The notes: generated by a model not told the origin, from the letters alone. DNA of 64,000 nt from Peterkaempfera bronchialis (GCF_003258605.2 NZ_CP031264.1:1364001-1428000), one strand, 5' to 3'. Counted from the first letter of the stretch, positions 30,478 through 41,379 are shown. Made by a program: numbers and translations.

Positions 30478-31579
30478 GGTGCGGGCCGTGCCCCCGGGCC
30501 GCGCCGATCGCCTCGTACACCATGCCGACCAGCAGGTCGTCGGCGTCCCGGCGGCCGAACTCGGCTGCCGCGCGGCTCATGTCCCAGAGCCGCTGCGGGT
30601 CGGTGAGCACCGGGAGGACATGGCTCAGCACCCACTCCGGGGACAGCTCGGCGTCGTCGACCAGCAGGCCGCCGCCGGCCTTGACCACCGGCTGGGCGTT
30701 GAGCCGCTGCTCGCCGTTGCCGATCGGCAGCGGGACGAAGGCGGCGGGCAGGCCCACCGCGGCCAGCTCGGCCACGGTCATCGCACCGGCCCGGCAGAGC
30801 ATCATGTCGGCGGCGGCGTAGGCGAGATCCATCCGGTCCAGGTAGGAGACCACCCGGTACGGCGGCATCCCGGGGATGTCGTCGACGTGCGGCAGCTCGT
30901 TCTTGGGCCCGACGGCGTGCAGGATCTGCACCCCGTACTGCTGGAGCCGGGGGGCGATGGCCTGCACGGTCTCATTGAGCCGGCGGGCGCCCTGGGAGCC
31001 GCCGGTGACCAGCAGGGTGGGCAGCCGCTGGTCGAGGCCGAAGTAGTGGCGGGCCTCGGGGCGGGTGGCGTGCCGGTCCAGGGTGGCGATGGTGCGGCGC
31101 AGCGGGATGCCCACATAGCGGGCGCCGCGCAGCTTGCTGTCCGGGGTGGAGACCGCGACGAAGTCGGTGTAGCGGGAGCCGACCTTGTTGGCCAGGCCGG
31201 GGCGGGCGTTGGCCTCGTGGACCACGATGGGGACGCCCGCGCGCTTGGCCGCCAGATAGGCCGGCATGGCGACGTACCCGCCGAAGCCGACCACGGCGTC
31301 GGCCTTGGTGCGCTCGATGATGTCCTGGGTGGCCTTGACCGTGGCGCGCAGCCGGCCCGGGACGGTGATCAGCTCCGGGGTGGGTTTGCGTGGCAGCGGT
31401 ACCGCCGGGATCAGCTCCAGGTGGTAGCCGCGCTCGGGGACCAGCCTGGTCTCCAGGCCCCGCTCCGTGCCCAGCGCCGTGATACCGACCGTCGGGTCGT
31501 GCCGGCGGAGTGCGTCGGCGAGGGCGAGCGCGGGCTCGATGTGACCGGCGGTCCCCCCGCCGGCGAGTACGACATGCAC
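30470..31579 (-). CDS. murG: MurG, lipid II-forming N-acetylglucosaminyltransferase
   Basis: A 369-residue GT-B enzyme that adds GlcNAc to lipid I on the inner membrane face. The glycine-rich loop [18 protein letters not shown] opens the protein, the second donor loop [11 protein letters not shown] is near residue 193, and the UDP-GlcNAc-binding stretch is [24 protein letters not shown] with NEQR-like [15 protein letters not shown] context puts it 6 nt after ftsW. All expected motifs are present. Confidence 0.97.
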   Translation of the reverse strand: MHVVLAGGGTAGHIEPALALADALRRHDPTVGITALGTERGLETRLVPERGYHLELIPAVPLPRKPTPELITVPGRLRATVKATQDIIERTKADAVVGFGGYVAMPAYLAAKRAGVPIVVHEANARPGLANKVGSRYTDFVAVSTPDSKLRGARYVGIPLRRTIATLDRHATRPEARHYFGLDQRLPTLLVTGGSQGARRLNETVQAIAPRLQQYGVQILHAVGPKNELPHVDDIPGMPPYRVVSYLDRMDLAYAAADMMLCRAGAMTVAELAAVGLPAAFVPLPIGNGEQRLNAQPVVKAGGGLLVDDAELSPEWVLSHVLPVLTDPQRLWDMSRAAAEFGRRDADDLLVGMVYEAIGAARGHGPHRG

Positions 31580-31585
31580 CGAAAT

Positions 31586-32953
31586 TCACCGCTCCCTGCG
31601 CGGCTGCTGCTTGGCGGGCCGCGCTGTGGTTCGTCGTGGCAGCACCCGGTCCAGGGTCGCCCTGATCCGGGAGGTGGAGCCCCGCGCGGCCAGGGCCGCC
31701 CTGGCCCCCGGCTCGCTCCGTGCGAAGCACAGCAGCATGCCGATGGCGAACAGGGTCGGCAGCAGTGCGGACCCTCCGTAGGAGAACAGCGGGAGCGGGA
31801 CTCCTGCGATGGGCAGCAGTCCCAGCACCGCACCGATGTTGATCACGGCCTGCGCCATGATCCAGGTGGTGGCACCTCCCGCCGCGTACCTGACGAAGGG
31901 GTCCTTCGTGCGTCCGGCCACGCGGATACCCGCATACCCTAGTGCCGCGAAGAGGGCGAGCACCGACAGCGTCCCTGCCAGACCCAGTTCCTCGCCGGTG
32001 ACGGCGAAGATGAAGTCGGTGTGGGACTCCGGCAGTTGCCCCCATTTCTCGACCCCGGCACCCAGTCCGGAGCCGAAGAGGCCGCCCGAGGCCAGCGCGT
32101 AGAGGCCGTGCACCGCCTGCCAGCAGGGCTGGTCAGGGCCGGTTTGGGTGACGCCGACGCAGTTGATCCGGTCCAGCCGGTGCGGGACCAGGACGATCAG
32201 CGTCGCCGCCATCACCACGGCGATCCCGGCGGCTCCGGCGAAGAGCCGGAGCGGCGCCCCGGCCATCCAGAGCAGGCCGAAGAGGAGCGCGACCAGGATC
32301 ATCGCGGTGCCCATGTCGCCACCGACCATGATCAGCATCACCAGGAAGACCGCGCCGGGCACCAGCGGCACCAGCAGGTGCTTCCACTGGTCCAGCATCC
32401 GGGTCTTCTGCTTGCGGGCCAGCAGGTCGGCGCCCCAGAGCACCAGCGCCAGCTTGCCGAACTCCGAGGGCTGGAGCTGGAAGAGGCCGAAGCTGATCCA
32501 GTTGCGGTTGCCGTTGATCTCGACGCCGATCCCGGGGATGGCGACCAGCGCCATCAGGAAGATCGAGCCCAGCAGCAGCGGATAGGCCAGGGCGCGGTGG
32601 ACGGCGATCGGCAGCCGCGCCGCGACCAGCATCAGCCCGCAGCCGATGACCGCCGCCACCAGTTGCTTGCCGAAGAAGAAGAGCACCGGCAGGCCGTTGC
32701 GCAGCGCGGTGATCTGGGAGGCGGAGAAGACCATCACCAGGCCCAGCACCAGGATCAGCAGGCTGGAGCCGAGGATCAGGTAGTAGGCGGTGAGCGGCCG
32801 GTCCAGGGCACGCCGCAGCCGGGCGGTGAAGGCCCGCAGGGCCGCCGCCCGGCCGGCCGCCCGGAAGGTGGTGGTCGCCGAGACGAGCGGGAAGCGGGCG
32901 GCGGGGCGCTCGGCGGGCGGGGCGGCGGTCCGGCCGCGTACCTGTCCTGGCAC
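31586..32953 (-). CDS. ftsW: FtsW, SEDS peptidoglycan glycosyltransferase
   Basis: A 455-residue protein with ten hydrophobic segments. The frame is open far upstream through murD, but GTG 32953 has GGGAAGGGG before it. A basic cytoplasmic tail (to about residue 60) precedes the first helix (YYLILGSSLLILVLGLVMVFSAS). SEDS hallmarks: NRNWISFGLFQLQPSEFGKLAL, GGDMGTAM with the likely catalytic Asp region, ESHTDFIFAVTGEELG and GVPLPLFSYGGSALL. It polymerises septal lipid II together with FtsI. A Cys pair (NCVG...PCWQ) lies in the big outer loop. Confidence 0.96.
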   Translation of the reverse strand: MPGQVRGRTAAPPAERPAARFPLVSATTTFRAAGRAAALRAFTARLRRALDRPLTAYYLILGSSLLILVLGLVMVFSASQITALRNGLPVLFFFGKQLVAAVIGCGLMLVAARLPIAVHRALAYPLLLGSIFLMALVAIPGIGVEINGNRNWISFGLFQLQPSEFGKLALVLWGADLLARKQKTRMLDQWKHLLVPLVPGAVFLVMLIMVGGDMGTAMILVALLFGLLWMAGAPLRLFAGAAGIAVVMAATLIVLVPHRLDRINCVGVTQTGPDQPCWQAVHGLYALASGGLFGSGLGAGVEKWGQLPESHTDFIFAVTGEELGLAGTLSVLALFAALGYAGIRVAGRTKDPFVRYAAGGATTWIMAQAVINIGAVLGLLPIAGVPLPLFSYGGSALLPTLFAIGMLLCFARSEPGARAALAARGSTSRIRATLDRVLPRRTTARPAKQQPRRER

Positions 32954-32979
32954 CGCTCGCCCCTTCCCGGTCGTTCTCC

Positions 32980-34455
32980 TCAGCGTGGTTCCAGGCCGCG
33001 TACGGCGGCGGCGAAGAGGTCGCCGCGCTCGCCGTAGTTGGTGAACATGTCCATCGATGCGCAGGCCGGGGCGAGCAGCACGGTGTCGCCGGGCAAGGCG
33101 AGGCCGGCGGCCACCCGTACGATCGCGGCCATCGCGTCGGCGCCAGTCTGGCCCTCGGCCGCCTCGATCACCGGCACATCCGGCGCGTGTCGCGCGAGTG
33201 CGTCGCGGATCACCGCGCGGTCGGCGCCGATCAGCACCACCGCGCGCAGCCGGGCGGCGGCGGTCGCCGCCAACTCGTCGAAGGAGGCGCCCTTGGCGAG
33301 GCCGCCGGCGATCCAGACCACCGGCCGGTAGGCGGCGAGCGAGGCGGCGGCGGCGTGGGTGTTGGTGGCCTTGGAGTCGTCGATGTAGGTCACCCCGTCC
33401 ACCACGGCGACCTGCGCGATGCGGTGGGCGTCGGGGCGGAAGGCCCGCAGTCCGTCCCGGACGGCGCGCGGCTCCACGCCGTAGGCGCGGGCCAGGGCGG
33501 CGGCGGCCAGGGCGTCGGCGATGTTGTGCGGGGCGGGCGGCTGGACGTCCTCCACGGAGGCCAGCTCGGCGGCGGTGCTCCGGCGGTCGGCCACAAAGGC
33601 GCGGTCGACCAGCAGGCCGTCCACGACGCCGAGTTCGGAGAGGCCGGGGGCGCCGAGGGTGAAGCCGACGGCGCGGCACCCCTCCTCGACGTCGGCGGCG
33701 CGGACCAGGTCCTCGGTGGCGCTGTCGGCGGCGTTGTAGACGCAGGCGACCCGGTTGCCCTGGTAGATGCGGCCCTTGTCGGCGGCGTACGCCTCCATGG
33801 AGCCGTGCCAGTCGAGGTGGTCCGGCGCCAGGTTGAGCACCACGGCGGAGTGCGGGCGCAGCGAGGGCGCCCAGTGCAGCTGGTAGCTGGAGAGCTCCAC
33901 GGCGAGGACGTCATAGGGGTCCTCGGCCAGTACCGCGTCGAGCACGGAGACGCCGACGTTGCCGACGGCGGCGGTGCGGCGGCCCGCGGCGGTGAGGATG
34001 GAGGCGAGCATCTGCACCGTGGTGGTCTTGCCGTTGGTGCCGGTGACGGCCAGCCAGGGGGCGGGTTCGCCGGTGGCGGGGTGCGGGCGGCGCAGCCGCC
34101 AGGCCAGCTCGACATCGCCCCAGACGGGCACACCGGCCGCGTCGGCGGCGGCGAAGAGCGGGCTGGAGGGCGGCCAGCCCGGGGAGGTGACGATCAGCGC
34201 GGTGCCGTCGGGAAGGGTCTCCCCGTCGCCGAGGCGGACGGCGATGCCGTCCGCCTCCAGGCCGGCGGCGCGGTCGCGCAGCGCGGGGCCGTCGCCGCCG
34301 TCGACGACGGTGACGGCGGCGCCGAGGCCGTGCAGCGCCCGGGCGGCGCTGATGCCGGAGACGCCCAGGCCGGAGACGGTGACGGGGAGGCCCTTGAAGT
34401 CGGGGCCGGCGGGGGTTTCAGGGCCCTCGGGGCGGCTTTCGGGGGTGGACGTCAT
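32980..34455 (-). CDS. murD: MurD, UDP-MurNAc-L-Ala:D-Glu ligase
   Basis: A 491-residue Mur ligase that adds D-glutamate to UDP-MurNAc-L-Ala. ATG 34455 overlaps the mraY stop (ATGA). Motifs: N-terminal Rossmann [18 protein letters not shown] loop [14 protein letters not shown] (about residue 140), [16 protein letters not shown] and [15 protein letters not shown] near 345. The C-terminal domain carries [22 protein letters not shown]. Complete and typical. It lies 26 nt before ftsW. Confidence 0.97.
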   Translation of the reverse strand: MTSTPESRPEGPETPAGPDFKGLPVTVSGLGVSGISAARALHGLGAAVTVVDGGDGPALRDRAAGLEADGIAVRLGDGETLPDGTALIVTSPGWPPSSPLFAAADAAGVPVWGDVELAWRLRRPHPATGEPAPWLAVTGTNGKTTTVQMLASILTAAGRRTAAVGNVGVSVLDAVLAEDPYDVLAVELSSYQLHWAPSLRPHSAVVLNLAPDHLDWHGSMEAYAADKGRIYQGNRVACVYNAADSATEDLVRAADVEEGCRAVGFTLGAPGLSELGVVDGLLVDRAFVADRRSTAAELASVEDVQPPAPHNIADALAAAALARAYGVEPRAVRDGLRAFRPDAHRIAQVAVVDGVTYIDDSKATNTHAAAASLAAYRPVVWIAGGLAKGASFDELAATAAARLRAVVLIGADRAVIRDALARHAPDVPVIEAAEGQTGADAMAAIVRVAAGLALPGDTVLLAPACASMDMFTNYGERGDLFAAAVRGLEPR

Positions 34456-35513
34456 CCGGTCACCCAGCCCGCGTAGAAGAGGCCGAGGCCGACGGCCACG
34501 CAGAGGCCCTGGATGATCCAGAAGCGGACCACGATCAGGACCTCGCTCCACCCCTTGAGTTCGAAGTGGTGCTGGAGCGGTGCCATCTTGAAGACCCGCT
34601 TGCCGGTCATCCGGAAGGAGCTGACCTGGATGATCACCGACAGGGTGATCAGCACGAAGAGGCCGCCGAGCAGGGCGAGCAGCATCTCGGTGCGGGAGCA
34701 GATGGCGAGGCCGGCCAGCGCGCCGCCGAGCGCCAGGGAGCCGGTGTCGCCCATGAAGATCTTGGCGGGTGAGGTGTTCCACCACAGGAAGCCGAAGCAG
34801 GAGCCCATCAGCGCGGAGGCCACCACGGCGAGGTCGAGCGGGTCGCGTACGTCGTAGCAGTTGGCGGTGGCGGTGAGGGTGAAGGCGCAGTTCTGGCCGT
34901 GCTGCCAGACGCCGATGAAGACATAGGCACCGAAGACCATCACCGAGGCGCCGGTGGCCAGGCCGTCGAGGCCGTCGGTGAGGTTCACGCCGTTCGACAT
35001 CGCGGCGATCATGAAATACGCCCAGATGACGAACAGCACGGGCCCTATCGACCAGCCGAAGTCCTGCACGAACGACAGCTTGGTGGAGGCCGGGGTGAGC
35101 CCCCGGCTGTCCTGGAACTGGAGCGCCAGCACCGCGAAGGCGAGGCCCACGGCCGACTGGCCGACCAGCTTGGCCTTGGCCCGCAGCCCGAGCGAGCGCT
35201 GCTTGACGACCTTGATGTAGTCGTCCAGGAAGCCGACCAGGCCCAGTCCGGCCATCAGGAAGAGCACCAGCAGCCCGGAGGCGGTGGGCTTCTCCATGGT
35301 GATGGCCTTGGTGGCCGCGTACGCGATCAGCGTCGCCAGGATGAAGGCGATGCCGCCCATGGTGGGCGTGCCGCGCTTGCTGTGGTGCGCGGCCGGGCCG
35401 TCGTCCCGGATCATCTGGCCGTAGCCGTGCCGCGCCAGCAGCCGGATCAGCAGCGGGGTCCCGATGAGCGTGAGGACCAGGCCGATCACTCCGGCAAAGA
35501 GGATCTGCCTCAC
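34452..35513 (-). CDS. mraY: MraY, phospho-MurNAc-pentapeptide transferase
   Basis: A 353-residue integral membrane enzyme making lipid I. Ten helices. Signatures: [12 protein letters not shown] near residue 43, [21 protein letters not shown] with the catalytic DD pair, [12 protein letters not shown] near 195, and [14 protein letters not shown] and [13 protein letters not shown] near 260 and 315. GTG start; it overlaps murF upstream (GTGA) and murD downstream (ATGA), so the three are translationally coupled. Confidence 0.97.
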   Translation of the reverse strand: MRQILFAGVIGLVLTLIGTPLLIRLLARHGYGQMIRDDGPAAHHSKRGTPTMGGIAFILATLIAYAATKAITMEKPTASGLLVLFLMAGLGLVGFLDDYIKVVKQRSLGLRAKAKLVGQSAVGLAFAVLALQFQDSRGLTPASTKLSFVQDFGWSIGPVLFVIWAYFMIAAMSNGVNLTDGLDGLATGASVMVFGAYVFIGVWQHGQNCAFTLTATANCYDVRDPLDLAVVASALMGSCFGFLWWNTSPAKIFMGDTGSLALGGALAGLAICSRTEMLLALLGGLFVLITLSVIIQVSSFRMTGKRVFKMAPLQHHFELKGWSEVLIVVRFWIIQGLCVAVGLGLFYAGWVTG

Positions 35514-36937
35514 CGGGCCACTCCGTTCACCCCGTCGGCGCCACCGGCCAGGAGGGCCTCGGCGACCCGCTCCAGACCGGCCGCCCGGGACGCCTTCACC
35601 AGCACCACGTCCCCCGGCCGTACCTGATCGAGCAGCAGATCGATCGCTGCGTCAGCGTCGGACACCAGCACCGACTCCTCACCCCACGAACCCTCGTTCT
35701 TGGCACCCATGTCGAGCCACGCCGCCTCCCGACCGCCGACCGCCACCACCTTGGTGATGTTCAGTCGGACGGCCAGGCGCCCGATGGCATCGTGCTCTGC
35801 GAGGGAGTCCTCGCCGAGCTCCCGCATCTCGCCGAGCACCGCCCAGGTGCGGCGGCGCTGCTGATCGGTGCCGGCCATCGAAGCGAGCGTCCGCAACGCG
35901 GCCCGCACCGAGTCGGGGTTCGCGTTGTAGGCGTCGTTGACGACGGTGACACCGTCGGCCCGTTCGACGACCTCCATGCGCCAGCGGGAGAGCGCATCCG
36001 CCTCGCCCAGGGCGGCGGCGGTGTCGTCGGCGGACATCCCGAACTCCGCCGCCACCGCTGCGGCGGCGAGGGCGTTCGAGACGTGGTGCTCACCGTACAG
36101 GCGAAGCGTCACCGGGGCGGAACCGGCTGGGGTGATCAGTGTGAAGGACGGTCGACCGGTGGCGTCCAGACGCACGTTCTCGGCTCTGATGTGGGCCTCC
36201 GCAGCCTCGCCGAAGAACACCACCCGGGCCCGGGTGCGGGCGGCCATGGCGCGGACCAGGGGGTCGTCGGCGTTGAGCACGGCCACGCCGTCGGCCGGCA
36301 GCGCCTCCACCAGCTCGCCCTTGGCCTCGGCGATGGCCGCCTTGCCGCCGAACTCCCCGACGTGGGCGGTGCCGACGTTGAGGACCACGCCGACCCGGGG
36401 CGGGGTGAGGCCGGTGAGGTAGGCGATGTGGCCCCTGCCTCGGGCGCCCATCTCCAGCACCAGGTGGCGGGTCTCCGGCTCGGCGCGCAGCGCGGTGAGC
36501 GGCAGCCCGATCTCATTGTTGAAGTTGCCGCTCGGGCAGACCGTCGGGCCGATCCGCCGCAGCAGTTGGCCGATCAGGTCCTTGGTGGAGGTCTTCCCGG
36601 AGGAGCCGGTCAGGCCCACCACCGCGGTGCTGGTCCGGAGCCGGTCGACCACCGCGCGGGCCAGCAGGCCCAGCGCCACGACCACGTCGTCCACCACCAC
36701 GGCCGGGACGCCCACCGGGCGGGCGGCCAGCACGGCGGCTGCGCCGTCGGCGACCGCCTTGGCGGCGAAGTCGTGGCCGTCCGCGTTCTCACCCGCGACG
36801 GCGGCGAACAGCCCGCCCGGCTGCACCTCTCGGGAGTCCACGACCACCGGGCCGGTGATCCGGACCTGCGGGTCGGGGGCGTCGTGCAGCGTCCCCCCGA
36901 CGGCCGTGGCGACCTCGGCGAGGGTCAGTGCGATCAC
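35510..36937 (-). CDS. murF: MurF, D-Ala-D-Ala-adding ligase
   Basis: A 475-residue Mur ligase that finishes the UDP-MurNAc-pentapeptide. An N-terminal substrate-binding domain ([24 protein letters not shown]) leads to the ATP loop [14 protein letters not shown] near residue 115, [10 protein letters not shown], and [15 protein letters not shown] in the C-terminal region. It is separated from murE by 6 nt and overlaps mraY by 4 nt. No changes from the family pattern are seen. Confidence 0.97.
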   Translation of the reverse strand: MIALTLAEVATAVGGTLHDAPDPQVRITGPVVVDSREVQPGGLFAAVAGENADGHDFAAKAVADGAAAVLAARPVGVPAVVVDDVVVALGLLARAVVDRLRTSTAVVGLTGSSGKTSTKDLIGQLLRRIGPTVCPSGNFNNEIGLPLTALRAEPETRHLVLEMGARGRGHIAYLTGLTPPRVGVVLNVGTAHVGEFGGKAAIAEAKGELVEALPADGVAVLNADDPLVRAMAARTRARVVFFGEAAEAHIRAENVRLDATGRPSFTLITPAGSAPVTLRLYGEHHVSNALAAAAVAAEFGMSADDTAAALGEADALSRWRMEVVERADGVTVVNDAYNANPDSVRAALRTLASMAGTDQQRRRTWAVLGEMRELGEDSLAEHDAIGRLAVRLNITKVVAVGGREAAWLDMGAKNEGSWGEESVLVSDADAAIDLLLDQVRPGDVVLVKASRAAGLERVAEALLAGGADGVNGVAR

Positions 36938-36943
36938 TGGGGA

Positions 36944-38704
36944 TTACTCCTTGGAGTCTGCCGCGCCGGCGCCCGCGGGTCGGGGCTCCTGTGCTGCGGC
37001 CTCTGCATCGATGGTCGGACACCGCCGCGACTCCGCCGCGTCCCGGCCGCCGTCCCCGAAGCGGCTGCGGAGGATCGCCTCGCGCAGCTCCTCCCGGTCG
37101 TCGAAGGGCCGGACCTCGTCGCGGACGTACTGGCCGAGCTCATGGCCCTTGCCCGCGACCAGGACGGAGTCGCCCGCGTGCGCGCGGTCGACGGCGGCGG
37201 CGATGGCCTCGGCCCGGTACGGGACGACCAGCACGGTGCCGCGCTCCGCCTCGGGGACCTCCACCGCGCCGCCGAGCATGGCGGCGAGGATGGCGAGCGG
37301 GTCCTCGGAGCGGGGGTTGTCGCTGGTGAGTACGGCGGTGTCGGCGAGCCGGGCGGCGATGGCGCCCATCGGCCCGCGCTTGTGCGGGTCCCGGTCGCCG
37401 CCGCAGCCGACCACCACGTGCAGGCGGCCCTTGGTGACCTGGCGCAGCGACTCCAGGACGGCTCTGAGCGCGTCCGGCTTGTGCGCGTAGTCGACCACCG
37501 CCAGATAGGGCTGGCCGGCGTCCACCCGCTCCATCCGGCCGGGCACGCCGGGTACCTCGGCGAGGCCCGCCACCGCGTCCGCCAGCGGCAGTCCGGCGGT
37601 GGCCAGGGCGGCGATGGCGGCGAGCGCGTTGGCGACGTTGAACGGGCCGGGCAGCGGCACCGAGGCGTCAGCGGCGGCGCCGTCCGGGCCGACCACGCGG
37701 AAGGTGGAGTCGGCCGGGCCCAGGTGGACGGCCTCGGCACGCCAGTCGGCGGCCGGGTCGCCGGTGGCGGAGAAGGTGACCACCGGGATGCCCGCCTCGG
37801 CGGCGAGCCGGCGCCCGTACGGGTCGTCCAGGTTGACCACGCCCCGGCGGGCGCGGCGCTCGGTGAAGAGCTGCGCCTTGGCCTGGAAGTAGTCCTCCAT
37901 GTCGGGGTGGAAGTCCAGGTGCTCGGGCGAGAGGTTGAGGAAGACCGCGACGTCGTAGACGACGCCGTCGACCCGGCCGAACGCCAGCGCGTGGCTGGAG
38001 ACCTCCATGGCGACCGCGTCGGCGCCCTGCTCGCGCATCACCGCGAGGATGGCGTGCAGGTCGGTGGCCTCCGGGGTGGTGTGGCGGCTCTTGATGCGCT
38101 CGGCGCCGACCCGCATCTCCACGGTGCCGATCACCCCGGGGGTGCGGCCGGCGCCGCGCAGGCCGCCTTCGAGCAGGTACGAGGTGGTGGTCTTGCCGCT
38201 GGTGCCGGTGACGCCGACGGTCAGCAGCCGCTCGGCGGGGTGGCCGTAGACGGCGGCGGCCAGCGCGCCCATCCGGGCCCGGACGTCGTCGACCACCAGC
38301 AGCGGGACGCCGCAGTCGGCCGCCAGCTCGGCGCCGGCCGGGTCGGTGAGCACCGCCACCGCGCCGCTCGCCACCGCCTGGGCGGCGAAGGCGGCGCCAT
38401 GGTGGTTGGCGCCGCCGAAGGCCACATAGAGGTCTCCGGGCCGGACCGCGCGCGAGTCATGGGTGATGCCGGTGACCTCGGCCCCTGCGGTGGGCGGCGC
38501 GGCGCCCGCCGCCTCGGGGCCCAGCGCCTCGGCGACCTCGGCGAGCGGGGTCGGGCGGACTGCGGCGGGGCGTGGCGGGCCGGAGTGGTTCGGGGGCTGA
38601 TCAGGTTTCGGCACGGCAGGCAGGGTATCCGGAGCGGCAGCGCCGGGGCCAAGCGAGAGGTCGGGGGCGCACCCCTCGGACTCACGGGGTGTGATCGACG
38701 TCAC
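36944..38704 (-). CDS. murE: MurE, UDP-MurNAc-tripeptide synthetase (diaminopimelate-adding)
   Basis: A 586-residue ligase. Two starts are possible: ATG 38728, overlapping the ftsI stop, or GTG 38704, which has AGGAGA 8 nt upstream and begins MTSITP as in many streptomycete MurE proteins; I prefer the latter. A disordered N-terminal 55 residues lead to ITHDSRAVRPGDLYVAF, the ATP loop VTGTSGKTTTSYLLEGGL (about 155), TPEATDLH, SPEHLDFH and DYAHKPDAL. The DNPR motif in TSDNPRSED specifies diaminopimelate; streptomycetes use the LL form. The C-terminal tail is Ala/Glu-rich. Confidence 0.95.
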   Translation of the reverse strand: MTSITPRESEGCAPDLSLGPGAAAPDTLPAVPKPDQPPNHSGPPRPAAVRPTPLAEVAEALGPEAAGAAPPTAGAEVTGITHDSRAVRPGDLYVAFGGANHHGAAFAAQAVASGAVAVLTDPAGAELAADCGVPLLVVDDVRARMGALAAAVYGHPAERLLTVGVTGTSGKTTTSYLLEGGLRGAGRTPGVIGTVEMRVGAERIKSRHTTPEATDLHAILAVMREQGADAVAMEVSSHALAFGRVDGVVYDVAVFLNLSPEHLDFHPDMEDYFQAKAQLFTERRARRGVVNLDDPYGRRLAAEAGIPVVTFSATGDPAADWRAEAVHLGPADSTFRVVGPDGAAADASVPLPGPFNVANALAAIAALATAGLPLADAVAGLAEVPGVPGRMERVDAGQPYLAVVDYAHKPDALRAVLESLRQVTKGRLHVVVGCGGDRDPHKRGPMGAIAARLADTAVLTSDNPRSEDPLAILAAMLGGAVEVPEAERGTVLVVPYRAEAIAAAVDRAHAGDSVLVAGKGHELGQYVRDEVRPFDDREELREAILRSRFGDGGRDAAESRRCPTIDAEAAAQEPRPAGAGAADSKE

Positions 38705-38724
38705 GGCGGCTCTCCTGTCGCTGC

Positions 38725-40785
38725 TCATGGGGAGGGACTCCACTCGACGGGCAGGTTGGGCGGCGCGGAGCCGCTGGGCGGCACCTGGAGGGTCTTCAGG
38801 GCGAATTCCATCACCTGTTTGAAGACCGGTCCGCACAGCTGCCCGCCGAAGTGGCCGTTCACCGGGTCCTGGATGGTGCAGGAGACGGTGAGGCGGGGCT
38901 TGTCGGCGGGGGCGAAGCCGATGAAGGAGGCGGTGTAGCCGGAGTAGCGGCCGGTCTTGGGGTCCACCCGGTTGGCGGTGCCGGTCTTGCCGGCCACCCG
39001 GTAGCCGGGGATCCGCGCCGCGTTGCCGGTGCCCTGCTCGTCGGAGACCACCGACTCCAGCATCTGCGCCAGGGTCTTCGCGGTCTGCTCGCTGACCACC
39101 CGGGTCTGCTCGGGGGCCGGGGCCGGGGAGAAGCGCCCGTCCGGCCCGGTGGTGCCCTGGACCAGGGTGGGTTCGACCCGTACGCCGCCGTTGGCGATGG
39201 TGGAGTAGACCGAGGTGGCCTGGAGGGCGTTGAGCGAGAGGCCCTGGCCGAACGGGATGGTGAACTGCTGGGAGCCCTTCCAGTCGGCGCTCTTGGCGAG
39301 GATGCCCTGGGTCTCGCCGGGGAAGCCGAGGCCGGTGGGCACGCCGATGCCGAACTTCTGCAGATAGCCGTGGAGCACCCGGTTGGACTCCTGCTGGGTC
39401 CTGCCCAGGTGCTCGGCGGCCTCGATGGTGCCGATGTTGGAGGACTTGGCCAGCACGCCGTTGAGGGTGAGGTACCAGGTGGGGTGGTCGATGTCGTCGT
39501 GGAAGAGGCGGTCGGCCCGGTGCAGGGTGTTGGGGACGGTGACATGGGTGTCCCAGGCGGCGGTGCCGGTGTCCAGTACGGCGGCCATGGTCATCAGCTT
39601 GGCGGTGGAGCCGGGCTCGTAGGCGTCCTGGAGGGCGGGGTTGCCGAGGGCGCTGGGGGCGGCCTTGGAGAGGTCGTTGGCGTCGAAGCCGGGTGAGGTG
39701 GCCATGGCCAGCACCTGACCGGTCCGCACGTCCTGGACGATGACATAGCCCTTCTCCGCACCGGCCGCCTGGACCTGGTCGGTGATGGCGCGCTGGGCCG
39801 CCCACTGGATGTCGCGGTCCAGGGTGAGCCGCAGGTCGCTGCCGGGGACGGCGGCGCGCTCATGGAAGCCCGCGGTGGGCACCAGCCGGCCGCCGGACTG
39901 GGCGTAGGTGATCCGGCCGTCGCGGCCCGCCAGCCCCGCCTGGTACTGCTGCTCCAGCCCTCCGGCGCCCAGGCCCTCGGCGTTGACGAAGCCGACCACA
40001 TTGGAGGCCAGGCCGCCGGCCGGGTAGACGCGCTTGCTGGTCTCCCGGTGGAAGACCCCGGCCAGCACATTGGCGCAGCCCGCGTCGACGGCGGTCCGGC
40101 CGCCCTGGTCGGCGGGCTTGCCCACCTTCGCGGCCTGCGCCCGGCAGGTGGCGGTGCCGGCCTGGCGGGCGAAGGCCGCCTGGAGCTCCTTGACCTGGGT
40201 CCAGGTCTGCGGGGTCCGGCGGCCGGCCAGCAGGGCGTAGCGCCGGTCCGGGGCGCTGAGGGCGGCGACCAGCTTCGCCCGGTCCACGCCGAGGACGGGC
40301 GCCAGCAGCGCGGCGGCCTGCTGCGGGGCGTCGGGCACCTTGGTCTGCTCGGGGGTGAACATCGTCGGGTCGGCGGTGATGTCGTAGGCGTCGACCGTGG
40401 TGGCCAGGATCGTGCCGGAGGCGTCCGTTATGGCACCGCGGTCGGCCGGCAGCACATCGTCGACGAAGCGGTTGACGGCGGCGTCGGCGGCAAGCGCCGA
40501 GGCGTCCACCAGTTGCAGCTGGACCAGCCGCCCCATGAAGAGGGAGAGGACGGCGGCCAGCGTGACGGTGACCACCCGCAGCCGGCGGCGCGGGTCGCCG
40601 AGGCGGAGGGCGCCGGTCGGGCGCGGCGCCGGGCGTCCGGCCCGGCCGGCGGCGGCGGTGCGGGGGCGGGGCGGTCGGGGTGCCGGGCGTCCGGCGGCGG
40701 CGGGTCGGGCCGTGGAGGCGGGCCGGTCGGCGGCGGGGCGCCCGGTGGAGCCGGGGCGGCGGGGTGGCTGCCGGGGAGTGGTCAC
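38725..40785 (-). CDS. ftsI: FtsI, class B penicillin-binding protein (PBP3)
   Basis: A 686-residue septal transpeptidase from GTG 40785 (MTTPRQPPRR), overlapping ftsL by 4 nt. A long Pro/Arg/Ala-rich cytoplasmic tail (about 70 residues) precedes one helix (VVTVTLAAVLSLFMGRLVQL). The pedestal domain follows, with an unusual pair of cysteines (TCRAQAAK, DAGCANVL), then the transpeptidase domain: STAK with the active Ser near residue 393, SSN in AKSSNIGT, and KTGTANR. A C-terminal CTIQDP...GQLCGP pair may form a disulfide. It crosslinks septal wall made by FtsW. Confidence 0.97.
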   Translation of the reverse strand: MTTPRQPPRRPGSTGRPAADRPASTARPAAAGRPAPRPPRPRTAAAGRAGRPAPRPTGALRLGDPRRRLRVVTVTLAAVLSLFMGRLVQLQLVDASALAADAAVNRFVDDVLPADRGAITDASGTILATTVDAYDITADPTMFTPEQTKVPDAPQQAAALLAPVLGVDRAKLVAALSAPDRRYALLAGRRTPQTWTQVKELQAAFARQAGTATCRAQAAKVGKPADQGGRTAVDAGCANVLAGVFHRETSKRVYPAGGLASNVVGFVNAEGLGAGGLEQQYQAGLAGRDGRITYAQSGGRLVPTAGFHERAAVPGSDLRLTLDRDIQWAAQRAITDQVQAAGAEKGYVIVQDVRTGQVLAMATSPGFDANDLSKAAPSALGNPALQDAYEPGSTAKLMTMAAVLDTGTAAWDTHVTVPNTLHRADRLFHDDIDHPTWYLTLNGVLAKSSNIGTIEAAEHLGRTQQESNRVLHGYLQKFGIGVPTGLGFPGETQGILAKSADWKGSQQFTIPFGQGLSLNALQATSVYSTIANGGVRVEPTLVQGTTGPDGRFSPAPAPEQTRVVSEQTAKTLAQMLESVVSDEQGTGNAARIPGYRVAGKTGTANRVDPKTGRYSGYTASFIGFAPADKPRLTVSCTIQDPVNGHFGGQLCGPVFKQVMEFALKTLQVPPSGSAPPNLPVEWSPSP

Positions 40786-41321
40786 CGGGCACCGCCCCCC
40801 GTGGCGGGCGCGGCGGGGACGATCTGGATCGCGCCGTCGGCGGTGGCGGGGACGTGCGCCGGCGGCTGCGGGCTGGGCTGCGGCAGCGCCCCCGGGGCGG
40901 CGGAGGAGCCGGGCGCCGACGGCGCCGCCGAGACCTGCTCGGGCGTGCCGCGCACCGTGCCGTCGTCCTGGAGGAACGCCGGGCTGCCTCCGGGCACCAT
41001 GCCCATCCGCCGGGCCCGCCGCTCCAGCGCGTCGGGGGCGGCCCACCGGTCGATCTGCTGCTCCAGGCTCTGCTGCTCATCGGTCAGCCGGGTGGTCTCC
41101 CGCTGCAACCGGGACAGTTCGAAGGAGCCCTGGTTGACGGCGGTGTTGAGCATCAGCAGGCCGATCAGTCCGGCCGCGAGCAGGATCACCACCAGCACCG
41201 CGAAGGGGGTGCGGCCGGGCGCCTGGCGGCGGCCGGCGGAGATCCTGCGGACGGCCGGGCGCGGACGCCCGCCGACCCGGCCCGGCGGCCGCCGGGCCCC
41301 TGCCGTCCCCGCTGCGGGCAC
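40782..41321 (-). CDS. ftsL: FtsL, divisome bitopic protein
   Basis: A 179-residue protein from GTG 41321, which has GAGGAG 6 nt upstream; the upstream frame is rRNA-methyltransferase spacer. A basic tail (1-32, RRPPGRVGGRPRP) and one helix (FAVLVVILLAAGLIGLLMLNTAV) are followed by a short leucine-zipper-like coiled coil (LSRLQRETTRLTDEQQSLEQQIDRW) and the ALERRARRMGMVPGG motif typical of FtsL. The Pro/Ala-rich C-terminal 60 residues are probably disordered. It is coupled to ftsI by a 4-nt overlap and works with FtsQ and DivIC. Confidence 0.92.
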   Translation of the reverse strand: MPAAGTAGARRPPGRVGGRPRPAVRRISAGRRQAPGRTPFAVLVVILLAAGLIGLLMLNTAVNQGSFELSRLQRETTRLTDEQQSLEQQIDRWAAPDALERRARRMGMVPGGSPAFLQDDGTVRGTPEQVSAAPSAPGSSAAPGALPQPSPQPPAHVPATADGAIQIVPAAPATGGGAR

Positions 41322-41379
41322 GCTCAACTCCTCGCTCCTTCCCTCCCCGGCCGGCGCCCGGGGCACCGGCCCCGGGGCG

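Noticed and set aside
32954-33679. Upstream extension of ftsW into murD
   Set aside because: The frame is open but the residues are Arg/Pro-rich noise; GTG 32953 has a strong ribosome site.
35792-38938. 1048-codon plus-strand open frame over murF and murE
   Set aside because: Composition-driven shadow; murF and murE on the other strand have all motifs.
38729-39805. Upstream extension of murE through ftsI
   Set aside because: Open only because of GC bias; the ftsI frame carries the catalytic motifs there.
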